Of a DNA stretch of 64,000 nt, positions 1 through 13,560 are shown piece after piece; the stretch's first letter is position 1; the number at the start of each line of letters is the position of its first letter. The translations under genes were made by a program, and so were the position numbers. The stretch is from Halictus rubicundus (taxonomy: Eukaryota > Arthropoda > Insecta > Hymenoptera > Halictidae), in the NCBI RefSeq assembly GCF_050948215.1, contig NW_027488564.1, forward strand, positions 1 to 64,000, written 5' to 3'. The notes beneath the pieces were generated by a model, which had not been told where the DNA came from, did not search any database, and worked only from the letters and a program-made list of their open reading frames with translations.

Positions 1-222
1 ATCCTATCCTATCCTCTATCCTATCCTATCCTCTATCCTATCCTATCCTCTATCCTATCGTATCCTCTATCCTCTATCCTATCCTATCCTCTATCCTATC
101 CTATCCTCTATCCTATCCTATCCTCTATCCTATCCTATCCTCTATCCTATCCTCTATCCTATCCTATCCTCTATCCTATCCTATCCTCTATCCTATCCTA
201 TCCTCTATCCTATCCTATCCTC

Positions 223-252
223 TATCCTATCCTATCCTATCCTATCCTATCC
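223..252 (+). repeat. Pure TATCC run, 6 units
   Basis: Six consecutive TATCC pentamers occur without the heptamer that normally follows every second one. The surrounding monomers are canonical, so this is a local gain of pentamers or loss of heptamers. Confidence 0.85.
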
Positions 253-789
253 TCTATCCTCTATCCTATCCTATCCTCTATCCTATCCTATCCTCTATCC
301 TATCCTATCCTCTATCCTATCCTATCCTCTATCCTATCCTATCCTCTATCCTATCCTATCCTCTATCCTATCCTATCCTCTATCCTATCCTATCCTCCAT
401 CCTATCCTCTATCCTATCCTATCCTCTATCCTATCCTATCCTCTATCCTATCCTATCCTCTATCCTATCCTATCCTCTATCCTATCCTATCCTGTATCCT
501 ATCCTATCCTCTATCCTCTATCCTATCCTATCCTCTATCCTATCCTATCCTCTATCCTATCCTATCCTCTATCCTATCCTATCCTCTATCCTATCCTATC
601 CTCTATCCTATCCTATCCTCTATCCTATCCTATCCTCTATCCTATCCTATCTTCTATCCTATCCTATCCTCTATCCTATCAAATCCCCTACCCGATCCTC
701 TGTCCTATCCTATCCTCCATCCTATCCTATCCTCTATCCTATCCTATCCTCTATCCTCTATCCTATCCTATCCTCTATCCTATCCTATC

Positions 790-1700
790 CTCTATACTAT
801 CCTATCGTCTATCCTATCCTCTATCCTATCCTATACTCTATCCTATCCTATCCTCCATCCTATCCTATCCTCAATCCTATCCTTTCCTGTATCCTATCCA
901 ATCCTGTATCCTATCCTGTCCTCTATTCTATCCTACGTTCTATCCTATCCTATCCTCTATCCTATCCTATCCTCTATCCTATCCTATGCTCTATCCTATC
1001 CAATCCTCTATCCTATCCTATCCTCTATCCTCTATCCTATCCTATCCTCTATCCTATCCTATCCTCTATACTATCCTATCGTCTATCCTATCCTCTATCC
1101 TATCCTATACTCTATCCTATCCTATCCTCCATCCTATCCTATCCTCAATCCTATCCTTTCCTGTATCCTATCCAATCCTGTATCCTATCCTGTCCTCTAT
1201 TCTATCCTACGTTCTATCCTATCCTATCCTCTATCCTATCCTATCCTCTATCCTATCCTATCCTCTATCCTATCCTATCCTCTATCCTATCCTATCTTCT
1301 ATCCTATCCTATCCTCTATCCTATCCTCTATCCTATCCTAACCTCTATCCTATCCTATCCTCTATCCTATCCTATACTCTATCCTATCCTATCCTCCATC
1401 CTATCCTATCCTCAATCCTATCCTTTCCTGTATCCTCTCCAATCCTGTATCCTATCCTGTCCTCTATTCTATCCTACGTTCTATCCTATCCTATCCTCTA
1501 TCCTATCCTATCCTCTATCCTATCCTATGCTCTATCCTATCCTATCCTCTATCCTATCCTATCCTCTATCCTCTATCCTATCCTATCCTCTATCCTATCC
1601 TATCCTCTATACTATCCTATCGTCTATCCTATCCTCTATCCTATCCTATACTCTATCCTATCCTATCCTCCATCCTATCCTATCCTCAATCCTATCCTAT
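790..1700 (+). repeat. Tandem ~270-bp higher-order units
   Basis: The TCAATCC landmark of the divergent cassette recurs at 871, 1,145, 1,412 and 1,686, giving spacings of 274, 267 and 274 bp. Each of the first three copies runs from CTCCATCC through CTTTCCTGTATCC to CCTACGTTC; the copy at 1,686 is interrupted right after CTCAATCC. The third copy has TGTATCCTCTCC in place of TGTATCCTATCC, a private change useful for tracking its later duplication at about 4.1 kb. Confidence 0.75.
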
Positions 1701-3759
1701 CCTCTATCCTATCCTATCCTCTATCCTATCCTATCCCCTCTATCCTATCCTATCATCTATCCTCTATCCTATCCAATCCTCTATCCTATCAAATCCCCTA
1801 TCCTATCCTCTATCCTATCCTATCATCCATCCTCTATCCTATCCAATCCTCTATCCTATCCTATCCTCTATCCTATCAAATCCCTATCCTATCCTCTGTC
1901 CTATCCTATCATCTATCCTCTATCCTATCCAATCCTCTATCCTATCCTATCCTCTATCCCATCAAATCCCCTATCCTATCCTCTGTCCTATCCTATCCTC
2001 TATCCTATCCTATCCTATATCCTATCCTATCCTCTATCCTATCCTATCCTCTATCCTATCCTATCGTCTATCCTATCCTCTATCCTATCCTATCCTCTAT
2101 CCTATCCTATCTTCTATCCTATCCTATCCTCTATCCTATCCTATCCCCTATCCTATCCTCTATCCTATCATCTATCCTCTATCCTATCCTATCTTCTATC
2201 CTATCCTATCCTCTATCCTATCAAATCCCCTATCCTATCCTCTATCCTATCCTATCATCTATCCTCTATCCTATCCAATCCTCTATCCTATCCTATCCTC
2301 TATCCTATCAAATCCCCTATCCTATCCTCTGTCCTATCCTATCCTCTACCCTATCCTATCATCTATCCTATCCTATCCTCTATCCTATCCTATCGTCCAT
2401 CCTATCCTCTATCCTATTCTATCCTCTATCCTATCCGATCCTCTATCCTATCCTATCTTCTATCCTATCCTATCCTCTATCCTATTAAATCCCCTACAAT
2501 ATCCTCTGTCCTATCCTATCCTCTATCGTATCCTATCCTCTATCATATCCTATCCTATCCCCATCCTATCCTATCCTCAATCCTATCCTTTCCTGTATCC
2601 TATCCAATCCTGTATCCTATCCTGTCCTCTATACTATCCTATCCTCTATCCTAACCTATCCTCTATCTTATCCTATCCCTATCCTATCCTCTATCCTATC
2701 CTATCATCTATCCTCTATCCTATCCTATCTTCTATCCTATCCTATCCTCTATCCTATCCTAACCTCTATCCTATCCTATCCTCTATCCTATCCTATCCTC
2801 TATCCTATCCTATCTTCTATCCTATCCTATCCTCTATCCTATCCTATCCTCTGTCCTATCCTATCCTCTATCCTATCCTATCCTCTATCCTATCTTATCC
2901 TCTATCCTATCCTATCCTCTATCCTATCCTATCTTCTATCCTATCCTATCCTCTATCCTATCCTATCCCCTATCCTATCCTCTATCCTATCCTATCATCT
3001 ATCCTCTATCCTATCCTATCTTCTATCCTATCCTATCCTCTATCCTATCAAATCCCCTATCCTATCCTCTATCCTATCCTATCATCTATCCTCTATCCTA
3101 TCCAATCCTCTATCCTATCCAATCCTCTATCCTATCCTATCCTCTATCCTATCAAATCCCCTATCCTATCCTCTGTCCTATCCTATCATCTATCCACTAT
3201 CCTATCCAATCCTCTATCCTATCCTATCCTCTATCCTATCAAATCCCCTATCCTATCCTCTGTCCTATCCTATCCTCTATCCTATCCTATCCTATATCCT
3301 ATCCTATCCTCTATCCTATCCTATCCTCTATCCTATCCTATCGTCTATCCTATCCTCTATCCTATCCTATCCTCTATCCTATCCTATCTTCTATCCTATC
3401 CTATCCTCTATCCTATCCTATCCTCTATCCTCTATCCTATCCTATCTTCTATCCTATCCTATCCTCTATCCTCTATCCTATCCAATCCTCTATCCTATCC
3501 TATCCTCCATCCTATCCTATCCTCTGTCCTATCCTATCCTCTATCCTATCCTATCCTATATCCTATCCTATCCTCTATCCTATCCTATCCTCTATCCTAT
3601 CCTATCGTCTATCCTATCCTCTATCCTATCCTATCCTCTATCCTATCCTATCTTCTATCCTATCCTATCCTCTATCCTATCCTATCCTCTATCCTCTATC
3701 CTATCCTATCTTCTATCCTATCCTATCCTCTATCCTCTATCCTATCCTATCCTCTATCC

Positions 3760-4460
3760 TATCCTATCCTCTATACTATCCTATCGTCTATCCTATCCTC
3801 TATCCTATCCTATACTCTATCCTATCCTATCCTCCATCCTATCCTATCCTCAATCCTATCCTTTCCTGTATCCTATCCAATCCTGTATCCTATCCTGTCC
3901 TCTATTCTATCCTACGTTCTATCCTATCCTATCCTCTATCCTATCCTATCCTCTATCCTATCCTATCTTCTATCCTATCCTATCCTCTATCCTATCCTCT
4001 ATCCTATCCTCACCTCTATCCTATCCTATCCTCTATCCTATCCTATACTCTATCCTATCCTATCCTCCATCCTATCCTATCCTCAATCCTATCCTTTCCT
4101 GTATCCTCTCCAATCCTGTATCCTATCCTGTCCTCTATTCTATCCTACGTTCTATCCTATCCTATCCTCTATCCTATCCTATCCTCTATCCTATCCTATG
4201 CTCTATCCTATCCTATCCTCTATCCTATCCTATCCTCTATCCTCTATCCTATCCTATCCTCTATCCTATCCTATCCTCTATACTATCCTATCGTCTATCC
4301 TATCCTCTATCCTATCCTATACTCTATCCTATCCTATCCTCCATCCTATCCTATCCTCAATCCTATCCTTTCCTGTATCCTATCCAATCCTGTATCCTAT
4401 CCTGTCCTCTATTCTACCCTACGTTCTATCCTATCCTATCCTCTATCCTATCCTATCCTC
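3760..4460 (+). repeat. Second copy of the ~270-bp block (offset 2,671)
   Basis: Cassette landmarks at 4,083 and 4,357 match those at 1,412 and 1,686 with an offset of exactly 2,671 bp. The private TGTATCCTCTCC variant is present at 1,431 and 4,102, again 2,671 apart. Another cassette lies just upstream at 3,850. In this copy the block after 4,357 keeps the full CTTTCC-TACGTTC tail that the first copy lost, so the first copy was truncated or recombined after duplication. Confidence 0.7.
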
Positions 4461-5067
4461 TATCCTATCCTATCCTCTATCCTATCCTATCCTCTATCCT
4501 ATCCTATGCTCTATCCTATCCTATCCTCTATCCTATCCTATCCTCTATCCTCTATCCTCTATCCTATCCTATCCTCTATCCTATCCTATCCTCTATACTA
4601 TCCTATCGTCTATCCTATCCTCTATCCTATCCTATACTCTATCCTATCCTATCCTCCATCCTATCCTATCCTCAATCCTATCCTTTCCTGTATCCTATCC
4701 AATCCTGTATCCTATCCTGTCCTCTATTCTACCCTACGTTCTATCCTATCCTATCCTCTATCCTATCCTATCCTCTATCCTATCCTATCCTCTATCCTAT
4801 CCTATCCTCTATCCTATCCTATCTTCTATCCTATCCTATCCTCTATCCTATCAAATCCCCTATCCTATCCTCTATCCTATCCTATCATCTATCCTCTATC
4901 CTATCCAATCCTCTATCCTATCCTATCCTCTATCCTATCAAATCCTGTATCCTATCCTGTCCTCTATACTATCCTATCCTCTATCCTAACCTATCCTCTA
5001 TCTTATCCTATCCCCTATCCTATCCTCTATCCTATCCTATCATCTATCCTCTATCCTATCCTATCTT
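4460..5067 (+). repeat. 608-bp higher-order unit, copy 1
   Basis: This is the first of two adjacent direct copies of 608 bp. Markers recur at exactly that offset: ATGCTC at 4,506 and 5,114, the TCAATCC landmark at 4,672 and 5,280, and CTAACC at 4,986 and 5,594. I saw no difference across the compared stretch. The unit contains one divergent cassette, one TATCAAATCCCC monomer and one TATCAAATCCTG monomer. 608 is not a multiple of 17 because the unit mixes 17-, 12- and 7-bp pieces. Confidence 0.85.
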
Positions 5068-5705
5068 CTATCCTATCCTATCCTCTATCCTATCCTATCC
5101 TCTATCCTATCCTATGCTCTATCCTATCCTATCCTCTATCCTATCCTATCCTCTATCCTCTATCCTCTATCCTATCCTATCCTCTATCCTATCCTATCCT
5201 CTATACTATCCTATCGTCTATCCTATCCTCTATCCTATCCTATACTCTATCCTATCCTATCCTCCATCCTATCCTATCCTCAATCCTATCCTTTCCTGTA
5301 TCCTATCCAATCCTGTATCCTATCCTGTCCTCTATTCTACCCTACGTTCTATCCTATCCTATCCTCTATCCTATCCTATCCTCTATCCTATCCTATCCTC
5401 TATCCTATCCTATCCTCTATCCTATCCTATCTTCTATCCTATCCTATCCTCTATCCTATCAAATCCCCTATCCTATCCTCTATCCTATCCTATCATCTAT
5501 CCTCTATCCTATCCAATCCTCTATCCTATCCTATCCTCTATCCTATCAAATCCTGTATCCTATCCTGTCCTCTATACTATCCTATCCTCTATCCTAACCT
5601 ATCCTCTATCTTATCCTATCCCCTATCCTATCCTCTATCCTATCCTATCATCTATCCTCTATCCTATCCTATCTTCTATCCTATCCTATCCTCTATCCTA
5701 TCCTA
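5068..5705 (+). repeat. 608-bp higher-order unit, copy 2
   Basis: This is the direct tandem copy of the preceding 608-bp unit. The match continues until about 5,705, where the sequence goes into a CTAACCTC monomer instead of the ATGCTC that would begin a third copy. The near-perfect identity of a 608-bp block inside a degenerate array points to a recent duplication by unequal exchange. Confidence 0.85.
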
Positions 5706-6305
5706 ACCTCTATCCTATCCTATCCTCTATCCTATCCTATCCTCTATCCTATCCTATCTTCTATCCTATCCTATCCTCTATCCTATCCTATCCTCTGTCC
5801 TATCCTATCCTCTATCCTATCCTATCCTCTATCCTATCTTATCCTCTATCCTATCCTATCCTCTATCCTATCCTATCTTCTATCCTATCCTATCCTCTAT
5901 CCTATCCTATCCCCTATCCTATCCTCTATCCTATCCTATCATCTATCCTCTATCCTATCCTATCTTCTATCCTATCCTATCCTCTATCCTATCAAATCCC
6001 CTATCCTATCCTCTATCCTATCCTATCATCTATCCTCTATCCTATCCAATCCTCTATCCTATCCAATCCTCTATCCTATCCTATCCTCTATCCTATCCTA
6101 TCCTCTGTCCTATCCTATCCTCTATCCTATCCTATCCTCTATCCTATCTTATCCTCTATCCTATCCTATCCTCTATCCTATCCTATCTTCTATCCTATCC
6201 TATCCTCTATCCTATCCTATCCCCTATCCTATCCTCTATCCTATCCTATCATCTATCCTCTATCCTATCCTATCTTCTATCCTATCCTATCCTCTATCCT
6301 ATCCT
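5706..6305 (+). repeat. 601-bp higher-order unit, copy 1
   Basis: CTAACCTC occurs at 5,705 and 6,306, and TCCTCTGTCC at 5,791, 6,101, 6,392 and 6,702, with spacings of 310, 291 and 310 bp. The period is therefore 601 bp and each unit has two related halves. It contains TATCTTATCC, ATCTTC, TATCCCC and two ATCATC monomers. It adjoins the 608-bp pair directly. Confidence 0.8.
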
Positions 6306-6903
6306 AACCTCTATCCTATCCTATCCTCTATCCTATCCTATCCTCTATCCTATCCTATCTTCTATCCTATCCTATCCTCTATCCTATCCTATCCTCTGTC
6401 CTATCCTATCCTCTATCCTATCCTATCCTCTATCCTATCTTATCCTCTATCCTATCCTATCCTCTATCCTATCCTATCTTCTATCCTATCCTATCCTCTA
6501 TCCTATCCTATCCCCTATCCTATCCTCTATCCTATCCTATCATCTATCCTCTATCCTATCCTATCTTCTATCCTATCCTATCCTCTATCCTATCAAATCC
6601 CCTATCCTATCCTCTATCCTATCCTATCATCTATCCTCTATCCTATCCAATCCTCTATCCTATCCAATCCTCTATCCTATCCTATCCTCTATCCTATCCT
6701 ATCCTCTGTCCTATCCTATCCTCTATCCTATCCTATCCTCTATCCTATCTTATCCTCTATCCTATCCTATCCTCTATCCTATCCTATCTTCTATCCTATC
6801 CTATCCTCTATCCTATCCTATCCCCTATCCTATCCTCTATCCTATCCTATCATCTATCCTCTATCCTATCCTATCTTCTATCCTATCCTATCCTCTATCC
6901 TAT
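6306..6903 (+). repeat. 601-bp higher-order unit, copy 2
   Basis: This is the direct copy of the preceding unit with offset 601. The match ends near 6,903, where this copy continues into TATCAAATCCCC and copy 1 reads CTAACC. Just downstream, at 6,955, lies TATCCACTATCC, also found at 3,194 in similar context (offset 3,761), so the segment after the block was itself copied from about 3.1-3.3 kb or the reverse. Confidence 0.78.
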
Positions 6904-9314
6904 CAAATCCCCTATCCTATCCTCTATCCTATCCTATCATCTATCCACTATCCTATCCAATCCTCTATCCTATCCTATCCTCTATCCTATCAAATCCCCT
7001 ATCCTATCCTCTGTCCTATCCTATCCTCTATCCTATCCTATCCTATATCCTATCCTATCCTCTATACTATCCTATCCTCTATCCTATCCTATCGTCTATC
7101 CTATCCTCTATCCTATCCTATCCTCTATCCTATCCTATCTTCTATCCTATCCTATCCTCTATCCTATCCTATCCTCTATCCTCTATCCTATCCTATCTTC
7201 TATCCTATCCTATCCTCTATCCTCTATCCTATCCAATCCTCTATCCTATCCTATCCTCCATCCTATCCTATCCTCAATCCTATCCTTTCCTGTATCCTAT
7301 CCAATCCTGTATCCTATCCTGTCCTCTATTCTACCCTACGTTCTATCCTATCCTATCCTCTATCCTATCCTATCCTCTATCCTATCCTATCCTCTATCCT
7401 ATCCTATCCTCTATCCTATCCTATCTTCTATCCTATCCTATCCTCTATCCTATCCTAACCTCTATCCTATCCTATCCTCTATCCTATCCTATCCTCTATC
7501 CTATCCTATCTTCTATCCTATCCTATCCTCTATCCTATCCTATCATCTATCCTCTATCCTATCCAATCCTCTATCCTATCATATCCTCTATCCTATCAAA
7601 TCCCCTATCCTATCCTCTGTCCTATCCTATCATCTATCCTCTATCCTATCCAATCCTCTATCCTATCCTATCCTCTATCCTATATAATCCCCTATCCTAT
7701 CCTCTGTCCTATCCTATCCTCTATCCTATCCTATCCTATATCCTATCCTATCCTCTATCCTATCCTATCCTCTATCCTATCCTATCGTCTATCCTATCCT
7801 CTATCCTATCCTATCCTCTATCCTATCCTATCCTCTATCCTATCCTATCTTCTATCCTATCCTATCCTCTATCCTATCAAATCCCTTACCCTATCCTCTG
7901 TCCTATCCTATCCTCTATCCTATCCTATCCTCTATCCTATCCTATCCTCTACCCTATCCTATCCTCTATCCTATCCTATCCTCTATCCTATCCTATCCTC
8001 TATCCTCTATCCTATACTATCCTCTATCCTATCCTATCCTCTATCCTATCCTATCGTCTATCCTATCCTCTATCCTATCCTATCCTCTATCCTATCTTAT
8101 CCTTTCCTCAATCCTATCCTTTCTTGTATCCTATCCAATCCTGTATCCTATCCTGTCCTCTATACTATCCTATCCTCTATCCTATCCTATCCTCTATTCT
8201 ATCTTATCCTCTATCCTATCCTATGATCTATCCTATCCTATCGTCTATCCTATCCTCTATCCTATCCTATTCCTCTATTCTATCCTATCCTCTATCCTAT
8301 CCTATCCTCTATCCTATCCTATCCTCTATCCTATCCTATCCTCTATCGTATCCTATCCTCTATCCTATCCTATCCTCTATCCTATCCTATCCTCTATCCT
8401 ATCCTATCCTCTATCCTATCCTATCCTCTATCGTATCCTATCCTCTATCCTATCCTATCCTCTATCCTATCAAATCCCCTATCCTATCCTATCCTCTATC
8501 CTATCCTATCCTCTATCCTATCCTGTCGTCTATCCTATCCTCTATCCTATCCTATCCTATCCTCCATCGTATCCTATCCTCAATCCTATCCTTTCCTGTA
8601 TCCTATCCAATCCTGTATCCTATCCTGTCCTCTATACTATCCTATCCTCTATCCTAACCTATCCTCTATCTTATCCTATCCTCTATCCTATCCTATCTTC
8701 TATCCTATCCTATCCTCTATCCTATCCTATCCCCTATCCTATCCTCTATCCTATCCTATCCTCTATCCTATCCTATCTTCTATCCTATCCTATCCTCTAT
8801 CCTATTAAATCCCCTACCCTATCCTCTGTCCTATCCTATCCTCTATCCTATCCTATCCTCTATCCTATCCTATCCTATCCCCCATCCTATCCTATCCTCA
8901 ATCCTATCCTTTCCTGTATCATATCCAATCCTGTATCCTATCCTGTCCTCTATACTATCCTATCCTCTATCCTAACCTATCCTCTATCTTATCCTATCCT
9001 CTATCCTATCCTATCTTCTATCCTAACCTATCCTCTATCCTATCCTATCCCCTATCCTTTCCTCTATCCTATCATCTATCCTCTATCCTATCCTATCTTC
9101 TATCCTATCCTATCCTCTATCCTATCAAATCCCCTATCCTATCCTCTATTTTTATCCTATCATCTATCCTCTATCCTATCCAATCCTCTATCCTATCCTA
9201 TCCTCTATCCTATCAAATCCCCTATCATATCCACTGTCCTATCCTATCCTCTATCCTATCCTATCATCTATCCTATCCTATCCTCTATCCTATCCTATCG
9301 TCTATCCTATCCTC

Positions 9315-9535
9315 TATCCTATCCTATCCTCTATCCTATCCTATCCTCTATCCTATCCTATCCTCTATCCTATCCTATCCTCTATCCTATCCTATCCTCT
9401 ATCCTATCCTATCCTCTATCCTATCCTATCCTCTATCCTATCCTATCCTCTATCCTATCCTATCCTCTATCCTATCCTATCCTCTATCCTATCCTATCCT
9501 CTATCCTATCCTATCCTCTATCCTATCCTATCCTC
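9315..9535 (+). repeat. Perfect 17-mer tract, 13 units
   Basis: Thirteen consecutive monomers match TATCCTATCCTATCCTC without a substitution (TCCTC recurs every 17 bp from 9,327 to 9,531). It is bounded on the left by a 12-bp unit and on the right by a four-pentamer stretch ending in TATCATC. It is one of the longest homogeneous tracts I found and gives the best view of the consensus monomer. Confidence 0.85.
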
Positions 9536-11640
9536 TATCCTATCCTATCCTATCATCTATCCTATCCTATCCTCTATCCTATCCTATCCTCTATCCTATC
9601 CTATCCTCTATCGTATCCTATCCTCTATCCTATCCTATGATCTATCCTATCCTATCGTCTATCCTATCCTCTATACTATCCTATTCCTCTATCCTATCCT
9701 ATCCTCTATCCTATCCTACCCTCTATCCTATCCTCTATCCTATCCTATCCTATATCCTATCCTATCCTCTATCCTATCCTATCCTCTATCCTATCCTATC
9801 CTCTATCCTATCCTATCCTCTATCCTATCCTATCCTCTATCCTATCCTATCCTATCATCTATCCTATCCTATCCTCTATCCTATCCTATCCTCTATCCTA
9901 TCCTATCCTCTATCGTATCCTATCCTCTATCCTATCCTATCCTCTATCCTATCCTATCCTCTATCCTATCCTATCCTCTATCCTATCCTATCCTCTATCC
10001 TATCCTATCCTCTATCCTATCCTATCCTCTATCCTATCAAATCCCCTATCCTATCCTCTATGCTATCCTATCCTGTATCCTATCCTATCCTCTATCCTCT
10101 ATCCTCTATCCTATCCTATCCTCTATCCTATCCTGTCGTCTATCCTATCCTCTATCCTATCCTATCCTATCCTCCATCGTATCCTATCCTCAATCCTATC
10201 CTTTCCTGTATCATATCCAATCCTGTATCCTATCCTGTCCTCTGTACTATCCTATCCTCTATCCTAACCTATCCTCTATCTTATCCTATCCTCTATCCTA
10301 TCCTATCCTCTATCCTATCCTATCTTCTATCCTATCCTATCCTCTATCCTATCCTATCCTCTATCCTATCCTCTATCCTATCATCTATCCTCTATCCTAT
10401 CCTATCTTCTATCCTATCCTATCCTCTATCGTATCAAATCCCCTATCCTATCCTCTATCCTATCCTATCATCTATCCTATCCTATCCTCTATCCTATCCT
10501 ATCGTCTATCCTATCCTCTATCCTATCCTATCCTCTATCCTATCCTATCCTCTATCCTATCCTATCTTCTATCCTATCCTATCCTCTATCCTATCAAATC
10601 CCCTACCCTATCCTCTGTCCTATCCTATCCTCTATCCTATCCTATCCTCTATCCTATCCTATCCTCTATCCTATCCTATCCTATCCCCCATCCTATCCTA
10701 TCCTCAATCCTATACTTTCCTGTATCCTATCCAATCCAGTATCCTATCCTGTCCTCTATACTATCCTATCCTCTATCCTAACCTATCCTCTATCGTATCC
10801 TATCCTCTATCCTATCCTATCTTCTATCCTCTATCCTAACCTATCCTCTATCTTATCCTATCCTCTATCCTATCCTATCCTCTATCCTATCAAATCCCCT
10901 ATCCTATCCTCTGTCCTATCCTATCCTCTATCCTATCCTATCCTCTATCTTATCCTATCCTCTATCCTATCCTATCATCTATCCTCTATCCTCTATCCTA
11001 TCCAATCCTCTATCCTATCCTATCCTCTATCCTATCCTATCCTCTATTCTATCTTATCCTCTATCCTATCCTATGATCTATCCTATCCTATCGTCTATCC
11101 TATCCTCTATCCTATCCTATTACTTTATCCTATCCTATCCTCTATCCTATCCTATCCTCTATCCTATCCTATCCTCTATCCTATCCTATCTTCTATCCTA
11201 TCCTATCCTCTATCCTATCAAATAGCCTATCCTATCCTCTATCCTATCCTATCATCTATCCTCTATCCTATCCAATCCCCTATCCTATGCTCTATCCTAT
11301 CCTACCCTCTATAATATCGTATACTCTATCATATCCTATCCTCTATCCTATCTATCATCTATCCTCTATCCTATCCAATCCTCTATCCTATCCTATCGTC
11401 TATCCTATCCTCTATCCTATCCTATCCTCTATCCTATCCTATCCTCTATCCTATCCTATCCTCTATCCTAACCTATCCTCTATCCTATCCTATCCTCTAT
11501 CCTATCCTATCCTCTATCCTATCCTATCCTCTATCCTATCCTATCCTCTATCCTATCCTATCCTCTATCCTATCCTATCCTCTATCCTATCCTATCTTCT
11601 ATCCTATCCTATCCTCTATCCTATCAAATCCCCTATCCTA

Positions 11641-12170
11641 TCCTCTGTCCTATCCTATCCTCTATCCTATCCTATCCTCTATCCTATCCTATCCTATCCC
11701 CCATCCTATCCTATCCTCAATCCTATACTTTCCTGTATCCTATCCAATCCAGTATCCTATCCTGTCCTCTATACTATCCTATCCTCTATCCTAACCTATC
11801 CTCTATCGTATCCTATCCTCTATCCTATCCTATCTTCTATCCTCTATCCTAACCTATCCTCTATCTTATCCTATCCTCTATCCTATCCTATCCTCTATCA
11901 TATCAAATCCCCTATCCTATCCTCTGTCCTATCCTATCCTCTATCCTATCCTATCATCTATCCTATCCTATCCTCTATCCTATCCTATCGTCTATCCTAT
12001 CCTCTATCCTATCCTATCCTCTATCTTCCCTATCCTCTATCCTATCCTATCTTCTATCCTATCCTATCCTCTATCCTATCAAATCCCCTACCCTAGCCTC
12101 TGTCCTATGCTATCCTCTATCCTATCCTATCCTCTATCCTATCCTATCCTCTATCCTATCCTATCCTCTA
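11641..12170 (+). repeat. Block duplicated at 13,173-13,702 (offset 1,532)
   Basis: Rare variants recur at exactly 1,532 bp: CCAGTATCC at 11,752 and 13,284, TATCTTCCCTATCC at 12,026 and 13,558, and CCCTAGCCTC at 12,096 and 13,628. The intervening text appears identical except for TATCC against TACCC near the left edge. Just after the block the second copy lacks one 17-mer. The CCAGTATCC variant also occurs at 10,739, so this is at least a three-member family. Confidence 0.8.
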
Positions 12171-13560
12171 TCCTATCCTATCCTCTATCCTCTATCCTAT
12201 ACTATCCTCTATCCTATCCTATCGTCTATCCTATCCTCTATCCTATCCTATCCTCTATCCTATCCTATCGTCCATCCTATCCTATCCTCAATCCTATCCT
12301 TTCCTGTATCCTATCCAATCCTGTATCCTATCCTGTCCTCTATACTATCCTAACCTCTATCCTATCCTATCCTCTATTCTATCTTATCCTCTATCCTATC
12401 CTATGATCTATCCTATCCTATCGTCTATCCTATCCTCTATCCTATCCTATTCCTCTATCCTATCCTATCCTCTATCCTATCCTATCCTCTATCCTATCCT
12501 ATCCTCTATCCTATCCTATCCTCTATCCTATCCTATCCTCTATCCTATCCTATCCTCTATCCTATCCTATCCTCTATCCTATCCTATCCTCTATCCTATC
12601 AAATCCCCTATCCTATCCTCTATGCTATCCTATCCTGTATCCTATCCTATCCTCTATCCTCTATCCTCTATCCTATCCTATCCTCTATCCTATCCTGTCG
12701 TCTATCCTATCCTCTATCCTATCCTATCCTATCCTCCATCGTATCCTATCCTCAATCCTATCCTTTCCTGTATCATATCCAATCCTGTATCCTATCCTGT
12801 CCTCTGTACTATCCTATCCTCTATCCTAACCTATCCTCTATCTTATCCTATCCTCTATCCTATCCTATCCTCTATCCTATCCTATCTTCTATCCTATCCT
12901 ATCCTCTATCCTATCCTATCCTCTATCCTATCCTCTATCCTATCATCTATCCTCTATCCTATCCTATCTTCTATCCTATCCTATCCTCTATCCTATCAAA
13001 TCCCCTATCCTATCCTCTATCCTATCCTATCATCTATCCTATCCTATCCTCTATCCTATCCTATCGTCAATCCTATCCTCTATCCTATCCTATCCTCTAT
13101 CCTATCCTATCCTCTATCCTATCCTATCTTCTATCCTATCCTATCCTCTATCCTATCAAATCCCCTACCCTATCCTCTGTCCTATCCTATCCTCTATCCT
13201 ATCCTATCCTCTATCCTATCCTATCCTATCCCCCATCCTATCCTATCCTCAATCCTATACTTTCCTGTATCCTATCCAATCCAGTATCCTATCCTGTCCT
13301 CTATACTATCCTATCCTCTATCCTAACCTATCCTCTATCGTATCCTATCCTCTATCCTATCCTATCTTCTATCCTCTATCCTAACCTATCCTCTATCTTA
13401 TCCTATCCTCTATCCTATCCTATCCTCTATCATATCAAATCCCCTATCCTATCCTCTGTCCTATCCTATCCTCTATCCTATCCTATCATCTATCCTATCC
13501 TATCCTCTATCCTATCCTATCGTCTATCCTATCCTCTATCCTATCCTATCCTCTATCTTC

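Larger units (their letters stand above)
1..8110 (+). repeat. Satellite domain A
   Basis: This stretch holds the 17-bp satellite without the ATGATC/ATTCCTC cassette found from 8.2 kb onward. Its markers are CTATACTATCCTATCGTC, the divergent CTCAATCC-CTTTCC-TGTATCC-CCAATCC cassette followed by ATTCTATCCTACGTTC or ATTCTACCCTACGTTC, and TATCAAATCCCC monomers. It is organised in short higher-order units of about 270, 310, 600 and 608 bp, listed separately. Between these blocks, for example at 2.7-3.7 kb and 7.4-8.1 kb, it holds only variant monomers. The right border is set by the first ATGATC cassette at 8,223 and is a judgement. Confidence 0.6.

Noticed and set aside
9145..9160. A T-run (CTCTATTTTTATCC) near 9,149, considered as a terminator or poly-T end of a retroelement.
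   Set aside because: It is a single short variant inside plain monomers, with no hairpin before it and no element boundary or target-site duplication.
11311..11330. ATAATATCG-type AT-rich variants (11,311, 15,299, 15,705, 17,882, 18,288, 25,893), considered as promoter elements.
   Set aside because: They travel with duplicated satellite blocks and have no paired promoter motif or downstream gene.
12403..12406. ATGA overlaps between consecutive open frames (also at 23,053, 23,862, 28,864 and 30,587), resembling translationally coupled genes.
   Set aside because: They arise because the satellite variant CTATGATC contains ATG and TGA in overlapping frames. The flanking frames are only repeat readings, with no ribosome binding site or protein family.
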